DNA from: DASYTH01 sp035942955
Lineage (GTDB): Bacteria > Actinomycetota > Actinomycetes > Mycobacteriales > Pseudonocardiaceae
NCBI RefSeq assembly: GCF_035942955.1
Contig: NZ_DASZCQ010000042.1
Span: 1 to 64,000 of the forward strand
DNA length: 64,000 nt
Direction of reading: 5' to 3'
Part shown: positions 58,280 to 64,000 of the stretch, one piece after another
How the letters are laid out: each line of letters opens with the position of its first letter
Numbering within the stretch: position 1 is the stretch's first letter
Notes under the pieces: generated by a model
The model's input: the letters and a program-made list of their open reading frames with translations, nothing else
Told to the model about the DNA's origin: nothing
The model's database searches: none
Made by a program: the position numbers and the translations under genes

Positions 58280-58690
58280 CTAACGCACCTGCGCGTGCAC
58301 CTGCACGACGCCGTCCGGCATGGCCAAACCGGTGCCGGTGTTGACCTTGCTGACGGTCAGCACGTCGCCGGCGTTGACGAGCAGGTCCGCGGCCGTGCCC
58401 GACAGGGTCATCGCCTCCGGCACGAATGCCGTCGAGTTGGTTGCCGCATACGACCGACTCGCGGCCAGCGCGGTGCCGCTCGCGTCGCCCTTGCGGTTGC
58501 GTAGGTTCAGCGTGAAGTAGTTCGTGCCGTCGGCGGTGACGTTGGCAGCCGGGATCCACTTCACGGCGGTGATCTTGAGGTTGTACGGGGCGACGATCCC
58601 GCTGAACTCGTCGGCGGTGCCGGCGGTGGCCTGGCCGGCGACCGGGAGGATGAAGACGTGGTCGCCGCGCAGTTCCTTGAACTCGGGCAC
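58280..58690 (-). CDS. Putative head decoration protein
   Basis: A 136-aa beta-rich protein starting at GTG 58690 behind GGGAG. It follows the capsid gene, where cement or decoration proteins are usually found. Segments are DEFSGIVAPYNLKITAVKWI and LLVNAGDVLTVSKVNTGTGL. Identification is by position only. Confidence 0.55.
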   Translation of the reverse strand: MPEFKELRGDHVFILPVAGQATAGTADEFSGIVAPYNLKITAVKWIPAANVTADGTNYFTLNLRNRKGDASGTALAASRSYAATNSTAFVPEAMTLSGTAADLLVNAGDVLTVSKVNTGTGLAMPDGVVQVHAQVR

Positions 58691-58783
58691 AGTGAACTCC
58701 CAACAGGAGGGTGGTTTGTGGTGTTGGAACCGGCGCCCCACCGCGTCGGGCAGCCGGGCGCCAGCATCAAAGGGGGGCGGGGA

Positions 58784-61558
58784 TCAGGCGGTGTTGCGGG
58801 CCAAGCCGCGGTGCTCAAGCACGGTGCCGTTGTAGATGTGGCGCAGCTTGTAGGTCTGCTTGTCCGCGTCGAACATGCTGCCGACGTTCGGGTCGGCCTG
58901 GGTGAACAGCTCGGGGTCCTCGCGGCCCTGGTAGAAGCCGATCTCGATGGTCGGGCACATGTTCGGGTCGGCGGCGAGGAACCAGTCGTTCTGGTCGGTC
59001 CAGTAGTCGATGACGATCAGGCCCATGCCCTGGTACATGTTCGGGCGGTCGGCCGGGTCGCTGCTGCTGGAGGGAATCGCCACGGCGCTTCGGGTGAGCT
59101 GGTAGCCCAGCGGACCCAGAGTGGTCGGCACGATCAGCGTTTTCGGTTCCAGGCTCAGGATGTTGACCGAGTTGCCGAACGCGGCCTGCTGGCGCATCTT
59201 CACCCAGGCCGCGTCCAGCGCGCTCTGCGACAGCGCCGCCGCCGTGGTGTTGTTGTGGTTGGCGTGGAACAGCGCCGTCGAGTCGTACGTGGTAGCCGCG
59301 TTGGTCGGGAAGATGTCCCACACGAACCGGTACAGCGTGATCGCCGCGGCCAGGCCGAGGTTCTTCGGGATCATCCGGACGGCGTTCTGGTCGTCGTTGA
59401 CGATCATCTCGAACGTGAGGTCCTCGGTACCACCACGCTTGATCGCCTTGTACACGGCTTCCTCGTCGGTCGGCGAGGTCAGCGGCTGGTACGGCGCGCC
59501 TTCGGCGACCTCGGGCAGCAGACCGTAGCCGCCGATCCGCTCGCGCCGCTGCTGTCGGAAGTCCGACACCGGCACGATCTCGGACACGACCTGCCGCCAG
59601 GTCTGCAGACTTGGCTGCGCGTACAACGCGATCATGCGGCGGGTGATCGAGTCGCCGAGCACCTGATCCCAACTGGTCGACGTCAGCGATTCCGTCGCAC
59701 GGCGGGCCGAGTCGAATACGCCGATGGACTCGCGCATGATCAGCCGGTTCTCGTCCTCGTCGAAGGAGCCAGCCCGGCGGTGGCCGGTGACGTCGAAGAA
59801 CGCGTGCCGGAACGACTTGTAGCCCTCGCGGAAGTTGCCGGCGAAGAAGTTGTCCAGTGCCTTGACCTTCTTGTCGTGCGCCTCCTGGGTGACCGTCGCC
59901 GTGACGGTCGGTGCCAGCCCGGCCCGCTCCAGCTGGCCGAGCGTGGTCTTGATCGCCGCGATCTGCGCGTCGACGGCGGCCTCGGTGATCCGGTCGGGCA
60001 GCGCCGCGGTGACGGACTCGACCACGCTGACCGGCAGGTCGGCGTCCTGCACCTTCGACGAGATCATCAGCCTGGCCAGATACGACGTCTTGGCCAGCGA
60101 GTCATCGGCCTCGGTGACCTTGGCCGGCTCGCCTTCACCGGGCTTGGGCGGGTTGGTCGCCTCGGTGGTCTTGGTCTCGGTGTCCGGCGAGCCCGCTCGG
60201 GCCAGGCCAACCGCGGCGAGCTCCTCGTCCGTGGCTTCCTGGAACGCGGCGAGCACCTCTGCCTTGGTAGGTGGCACTTCGGGCTCCTTCAGTGTGCTGG
60301 ATCCCGCGGGCACTTCGCCCGCTGGTTCGGGGATGCCGCCGGCCACGGCCCGGGTGGCCATGCCACCGGCGGAGGGATGGGCAACCACGTCCGCCGAGTT
60401 CACGGCGGTGATCCGGGTGGCCTCGACGATGCGCCGGCCGGACTCCTGCACCGGGCGCCACAGCGCCATCACGTCATGGGACACGCCGACCAGCGGCTCG
60501 CCACCCTCGGCCTGCACGGCGAGGCTGGCGTCGAGCGCCTCGGCGGCGTGCGTGGCCGACGGGAACAGATGCAGGTCGGCCTCGATGCCGTCGTCGGTGG
60601 CCTCGGCGCCGCGCAGGTGCCCGATCAGGCCCTGAATCGTGGCTGAGGTCATCTCCTCGGGCGTGCGGTGGTGGTCGTAGACCCGGGCACCCTCGTACAG
60701 CGGCACCGCCTGGCGCAGCACCGCCTCGGTGTAGCGGCGGCCGTTCTTCGAGTCGCCGTAGGCGATCACCCGGATGCGGAAGATCCGGTTGCCGGCGGCG
60801 TCGTTGCCCTTCGCCTCGACCACCCGGCCGAGCACGGTGTCGTGCGCAGCCTCCATGGCCGGTTCCTCGGCCGGGCTGCCGACCGGGGCATAGGTGCGCA
60901 CGACCTCCTCGGGCGCGCCGAGCGTCACCGTGTCCCCGGCCAGCGTGTACGGGCACTGCCAGAGCCGCTCGTCGTTGTCGATGTACACCACGTCGGTGTC
61001 GGACAGGTCGACGATGTAGGCCCAGCAGTAGGTGTCGGTGTGGCTGGCTAGCATGGCCCGGATGGCGCGGCGCACCAGCTCGCGGATGTCGTCGAACGAC
61101 CGCTTGCCGTTGATCACGGCCTCGGTCGTCGAGTCCTGCGACACGGCGATGTCCAGCCGTTTCATCGCGGCCTTGATCCGCGCCTTGACCTTCTTCAGGT
61201 CGGCCGGCGTGTACTTCGCCGCATCCTTGGCCTGGTTGATGTACGACCAGGCGGCCCGGACGCGCTTCTCGGTGTTGAGCGGGTAGCGCTTCTTGCCGTC
61301 GGCCTGGTAGCCGGGGTCGGCGTATTCGACGTCGCCGTAGGGCTTCTTCGCATCGGTCGCCTCGACCGCCTCGGTCACCCGCACCGGGCCACCCGGATCG
61401 AACCGGTGGTCACATTCCGGGCACGTCACTAGCCGCGCCGCGGGCATGGTCGGCACGGCGGCCCGGTCGACGTCCACCGTGACGTCGTAATACCCGGCCG
61501 TGGCCCGCACCTGGTTGCACGCGGCGCAGCCCGGGTCGCTGCACAGCGGGTGGCTCAT
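58784..61558 (-). CDS. Prohead protease-scaffold-major capsid fusion
   Basis: A 924-aa polyprotein. Residues 1-55 carry two Cys pairs (CSDPGCAAC and CPECDH), a likely zinc site. A DUF6582-like helical segment follows (RYPLNTEKRVRAAWSYINQA). About residues 235-400 resemble phage prohead serine protease (GRVVEAKGNDAAGNRIFRI, with the nucleophile motif GVSHD near 358). A Glu/Pro-rich helical linker follows, then from about 490 a Mu gpT-like capsid domain (RHAFFDVTGHRRAG, TSTSWDQVLGDSITRRMIAL, LEPKTLIVPTTLGPLGYQ). Autocleavage to free the capsid protein is inferred. Confidence 0.8.
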   Translation of the reverse strand: MSHPLCSDPGCAACNQVRATAGYYDVTVDVDRAAVPTMPAARLVTCPECDHRFDPGGPVRVTEAVEATDAKKPYGDVEYADPGYQADGKKRYPLNTEKRVRAAWSYINQAKDAAKYTPADLKKVKARIKAAMKRLDIAVSQDSTTEAVINGKRSFDDIRELVRRAIRAMLASHTDTYCWAYIVDLSDTDVVYIDNDERLWQCPYTLAGDTVTLGAPEEVVRTYAPVGSPAEEPAMEAAHDTVLGRVVEAKGNDAAGNRIFRIRVIAYGDSKNGRRYTEAVLRQAVPLYEGARVYDHHRTPEEMTSATIQGLIGHLRGAEATDDGIEADLHLFPSATHAAEALDASLAVQAEGGEPLVGVSHDVMALWRPVQESGRRIVEATRITAVNSADVVAHPSAGGMATRAVAGGIPEPAGEVPAGSSTLKEPEVPPTKAEVLAAFQEATDEELAAVGLARAGSPDTETKTTEATNPPKPGEGEPAKVTEADDSLAKTSYLARLMISSKVQDADLPVSVVESVTAALPDRITEAAVDAQIAAIKTTLGQLERAGLAPTVTATVTQEAHDKKVKALDNFFAGNFREGYKSFRHAFFDVTGHRRAGSFDEDENRLIMRESIGVFDSARRATESLTSTSWDQVLGDSITRRMIALYAQPSLQTWRQVVSEIVPVSDFRQQRRERIGGYGLLPEVAEGAPYQPLTSPTDEEAVYKAIKRGGTEDLTFEMIVNDDQNAVRMIPKNLGLAAAITLYRFVWDIFPTNAATTYDSTALFHANHNNTTAAALSQSALDAAWVKMRQQAAFGNSVNILSLEPKTLIVPTTLGPLGYQLTRSAVAIPSSSSDPADRPNMYQGMGLIVIDYWTDQNDWFLAADPNMCPTIEIGFYQGREDPELFTQADPNVGSMFDADKQTYKLRHIYNGTVLEHRGLARNTA

Positions 61559-61926
61559 GCCTGCGCCAGCTTCTCCAGCTTGGCGATCAGCGTCGTCCGC
61601 TGCTGCCCGGCCTGCTCGGCCTCCAGGGCGCGGCGCGCCCGGGCCGGGTCCGTGCCCACCCAGGCGAGCACGACATCCGCCGAGCCCTCCGGCACCTCGT
61701 CGCCGTCGACCAGGCCCTCCTCGTCGAGGTCGACGTCGACCGGCCGGTCCGGCACCGGACCGGCATACGGCGACAGCGACCCGTCGGCCGCGACCAGCGT
61801 CCGCTGGCCGTCATGCGTCTCGATCACGGTGCCGGCGCCGGGCAGCTCGCCCACCGCGACGATCTCGGCCTCCTTCATGCCGAGCGTCCGCGCCGCCCAG
61901 ATCCGGGTCTCCTCGCTGAGGCTCAT
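61555..61926 (-). CDS. Structural-region protein with C-terminal WVGDD-type repeat
   Basis: A 123-aa acidic protein between portal and capsid-protease. It starts at ATG 61926 with AAGGGA upstream. The C-terminal 40 residues (AWVGTDPARARRALEAEQAG, then LIAKLEKL) repeat the unit found twice in the protein at 56128. The N-terminal part (RIWAARTLGMKEAEIVAVGE) is unassigned. The stop overlaps the next ATG. Confidence 0.65.
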   Translation of the reverse strand: MSLSEETRIWAARTLGMKEAEIVAVGELPGAGTVIETHDGQRTLVAADGSLSPYAGPVPDRPVDVDLDEEGLVDGDEVPEGSADVVLAWVGTDPARARRALEAEQAGQQRTTLIAKLEKLAQA

Positions 61927-61946
61927 GATCATCCCTTCTTGCGCGC

Positions 61947-63407
61947 TCACACGGCCCGCAGGTTGGTCTTGTTCGTCGCGGCGTCGTCGACCGCGGTGGC
62001 GATCTCATCCCGGTCGGTGTCCGGGCTATCGAGCTCGGCGGTGTAGGGCACGCCGACGTAGTCCTCCCACGCCTTGCGCGCCGCCATGGCCGCGGCCTCC
62101 TCGGTCAGCGCGCCGATCGCGACGAGCCTTTCCAACCCGGTGGACAGGTTCAGCAGCGTCTGCGCGGTGATCTGCGCGTCGGCCGCAGCGATCTCCGGGC
62201 CGGTCACCAGCACCGACTGTGCGGCCGGCACCTGGTAGGTCTGCCCGGACCGCGGGTCGGTCGCGTCGACCGTGGCCGGCAGCCGGCGCGCGGCGACCGC
62301 CCGGTCCACGGCGAAGCGCAGCTGCTCGGCCTGGTAGCCCAGCCACAGGCTTTGCACGCCGGCCACCCGGCGGCGCACCGGCTCGGCCATCGACAGGCTG
62401 GTGGCCCGGTTGGCATCCTCCGGCTCGGCCAGCCACGTCTTGGCCAGCCCGGCGCCACCAGCGACCAGGGTCAATACGCTCTTGGCGGCGTTGGCGTCCT
62501 CGTACGCCCCGGTCTCGACGTGCTTGGCGTCCCAGGTCACCGCGTTGTTGTGCACCTCGACCGAGCCCGCCGGCGGCACGTGGGTGCCGCCGCGCGCGGC
62601 GATGAAGTTGTCCACCTCGGCCTGGCCGCCCTCGACGGTGACATCCCACACCATGTAGCGGGCCAGCGCGGTCCGGTCGATCAGGTTGGAGATCACCGTG
62701 TCGTAGGCGTCCAACCAGTCCAGCACCGGCATGAGGAACGGCGCGCTGCGCACGTCGGTCTCCAGCGCCTTGAACGGCGTCCAGAACATCGCCTTGCCGG
62801 CGCGCAGCCCGGTGCGGTCGTCGACTGCGACCACCGGCAGCGACCGGGACAGCCCGTCGCCGGTATGGAAGTGCAGCTCGGCCGGCCACGCCGGGTTGTT
62901 GCGGAACAGGGAGACCTCGCTGATGGCCAGCGGGTCCATCGGCGAGTACCGCACCACCCCCGAGGTTGCGCCGACCAGCATCTCGCGCACGGTCTCGCCG
63001 AGCAGCAGGTTCGACCGCAGCCCGAGCTCCTGGGTGCCGCCGACGTTGTTGCGCGGGTCGTTCCAGAACTCGTCGACCACCGCCCGCACCTGCGGGTTGG
63101 TCACCTGGTAGCTGACGCCGGACTCGCCGACGCAGAACGACACGTAGGTATCGATGATCGCCCGGGCCATCGGGTTGGACCGGTACGACGCCACCGAATA
63201 GACGCGGGCCTTCTCCAGCGTCCAGAACGGCACCTCGCGCCGGCCGGCGCTGCCCGCCGGTTTCCACCCGCGGTCCTCATCGATCCCGTCGCCGTGCCAC
63301 GCGCCGGCGGCCGCGCCGGTCGTGAGGACCTGCTGCGCTGTCGCCTCTTCGCCGCGCGCCAGCTCCGGGCCGTCGGTCTGCCGGGCCGGCAGGAACCACG
63401 AGCGCAT
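61947..63407 (-). CDS. Portal protein
   Basis: A 486-aa protein forming the dodecameric DNA gate at the capsid vertex. It has the portal pattern EKARVYSVASYRSNPMARAI, FWNDPRNNVGGTQELGLRSN, and SLSMAEPVRRRVAGVQSLWL. It sits between terminase and capsid genes as expected for siphoviruses. An ATG at 63407 follows a short spacer after the membrane-protein gene. Confidence 0.88.
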   Translation of the reverse strand: MRSWFLPARQTDGPELARGEEATAQQVLTTGAAAGAWHGDGIDEDRGWKPAGSAGRREVPFWTLEKARVYSVASYRSNPMARAIIDTYVSFCVGESGVSYQVTNPQVRAVVDEFWNDPRNNVGGTQELGLRSNLLLGETVREMLVGATSGVVRYSPMDPLAISEVSLFRNNPAWPAELHFHTGDGLSRSLPVVAVDDRTGLRAGKAMFWTPFKALETDVRSAPFLMPVLDWLDAYDTVISNLIDRTALARYMVWDVTVEGGQAEVDNFIAARGGTHVPPAGSVEVHNNAVTWDAKHVETGAYEDANAAKSVLTLVAGGAGLAKTWLAEPEDANRATSLSMAEPVRRRVAGVQSLWLGYQAEQLRFAVDRAVAARRLPATVDATDPRSGQTYQVPAAQSVLVTGPEIAAADAQITAQTLLNLSTGLERLVAIGALTEEAAAMAARKAWEDYVGVPYTAELDSPDTDRDEIATAVDDAATNKTNLRAV

Positions 63408-63412
63408 CTACG

Positions 63413-63673
63413 TCACGCGGCCCTCGGAACTGACTTCGCCGCCCCACGTTCTGCCTGCTCGCGACGCTTGCGCTGCTCGGCCGCAGCGATGTGCGAGGCC
63501 GCGACCATGGACAGGAACAGGCATCCGGCCGACAGCACCCCCAGCGTCCACCACCAGTTCTCGGTCAGCCCGCCCACCGTGACGGCCAGGCCGACCAGCC
63601 CGAGCACGCCGACCAGGTTGGCCAGCAGCATGCTGTTCGGCGCCGGGATCTTGAACCGCACGTCCACCAGCAC
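63413..63673 (-). CDS. Small two-TM protein between terminase and portal
   Basis: An 86-aa protein with two hydrophobic helices (ANLVGVLGLVGLAVTVG and WWWTLGVLSAGCLFLSMVA) and a basic C-terminus (AEQRKRREQAERGAAKSV). It begins at GTG. Such small membrane proteins occur at this place in several actinophage genomes; function unknown. Confidence 0.6.
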   Translation of the reverse strand: MLVDVRFKIPAPNSMLLANLVGVLGLVGLAVTVGGLTENWWWTLGVLSAGCLFLSMVAASHIAAAEQRKRREQAERGAAKSVPRAA

Positions 63674-63685
63674 CCGGGCCCTCCT

Positions 63686-64000
63686 TTAGATCGTCAACCG
63701 TTGGGTAGGGCGGTACAGGCCGCCGGGGTCGTCCGCGGTGGCGGCCGGCGCGGTCGCCGGGACCGGCGCGGTGATGCTCAGCGCGCCGTGCTCGATGGCC
63801 ATGCCGCGGCCGAAGGTGGCCAGGATCCCGGCCACGAAGTCGTCGATGAGGTGGCCGGCCTTCTTCTTGACTACTCGCTTGTACCGGTCGGACACCTGCG
63901 CGCCGTCCTCGCGGGCCGGCTTGCGCCGGCCGTAGGAGATCGCCGCGTTCAGCGCGTGCTGCGTGCAGTCGGGGTCGCCGTCGTGGGTGAACTGGCCCTC
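63686..64000 (-). CDS. Terminase large subunit, C-terminal end (5' part outside window)
   Basis: The last 104 codons of a leftward gene that enters from the right edge. FTHDGDPDCTQHALNAAI followed by a Lys/Arg-rich YGRRKPARE and IDDFVAGILATFGRGMAIEH fits the C-terminus of phage terminase large subunits, which package DNA. Its place before the portal agrees. The final 25 residues are Ala/Pro-rich. Confidence 0.68.
   Translation of the reverse strand, partial: EGQFTHDGDPDCTQHALNAAISYGRRKPAREDGAQVSDRYKRVVKKKAGHLIDDFVAGILATFGRGMAIEHGALSITAPVPATAPAATADDPGGLYRPTQRLTI

Larger units (their letters stand above)
38433..64000. mobile_element. Prophage inserted downstream of tRNA-Ile (right end outside window)
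   Basis: Phage genes begin directly after tRNA-Ile and continue to the window edge. They include holin, amidase, tail proteins, tape measure, frameshifted chaperones, tail tube, connectors, capsid-protease, portal and the terminase C-terminus, in the standard long-tailed siphovirus order, transcribed leftward. Early and regulatory genes read mostly rightward at the left end. No integrase, excisionase or replication gene is present, so these should lie beyond 64 kb. Codon habits differ from the core (no GCA AGG G pairs seen). Confidence 0.9.

Overview
The window is high-GC actinobacterial chromosome spanning the replication origin. Gene order matches the Mycobacterium tuberculosis oriC neighbourhood: pcnA, mutT4, a DUF6049 gene, murJ, sigM, anti-sigma factor, trxB, trxA, cwlM, parB, parA, rsmG, jag, yidC, yidD, rnpA, rpmH, dnaA, dnaN, gnd, recF, dciA, gyrB, gyrA, a DUF3566 gene and tRNA-Ile. 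An aminotransferase and a D-Ala-D-Ala-ligase-like gene sit between cwlM and parB, and murJ is separate from its pseudokinase partner. These points suggest a member of the Pseudonocardiaceae or a near relative rather than a Mycobacterium, but that placement is inference.

Region 1 (1-20.3 kb). leuS has lost its 3' end to the window edge and is preceded by a leucine attenuator. Next come an SdpI-like membrane protein, a DNA-binding membrane protein, an AlgH-family protein, an MFS transporter, and the divergent pcnA / mutT4 pair. A rightward envelope and stress cluster follows (DUF6049, MurJ, pseudokinase, SigM with its anti-sigma factor, thioredoxin system, CwlM). Several of these genes appear to be read from leaderless mRNAs, with a TAnnnT hexamer 6-8 nt before the start codon.

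Region 2 (20.4-38.4 kb) is the origin block. Leftward genes are parB, parA, rsmG, jag, yidC, yidD, rnpA and rpmH, with two parS sites. Rightward genes are dnaA, dnaN, gnd, recF, dciA, gyrB and gyrA. DnaA boxes and an AT-rich stretch lie between dnaA and dnaN, and a pair of DnaA boxes lies in the 5' part of dciA.

Region 3 (38.4-64.0 kb, running off the right edge) is a siphovirus-type prophage inserted directly after tRNA-Ile. Its left arm carries small rightward genes, a leftward toxin-antitoxin-like pair, an exported DUF732-like protein, an XRE regulator, a short GntR regulator, and a close-packed chain of tiny genes, several of them zinc-finger-like. The late operon reads leftward from the terminase C-terminus and portal, through a protease-capsid fusion, connectors, tail tube, frameshifted tail chaperone, tape measure and tail proteins, to a lysis module (coiled-coil membrane protein, collagen-like protein, amidase, holin). 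No integrase, excisionase or replication gene is visible, so these should lie beyond the right edge.

The most unusual observations are the leucine leader peptide before leuS, a candidate prophage switch built on shared TACGTC/GACGTA operators plus a foldable leader RNA before the XRE gene, the protease-capsid polyprotein, a WVGDD repeat motif shared by two structural proteins, and the collagen-like protein in the lysis cassette.
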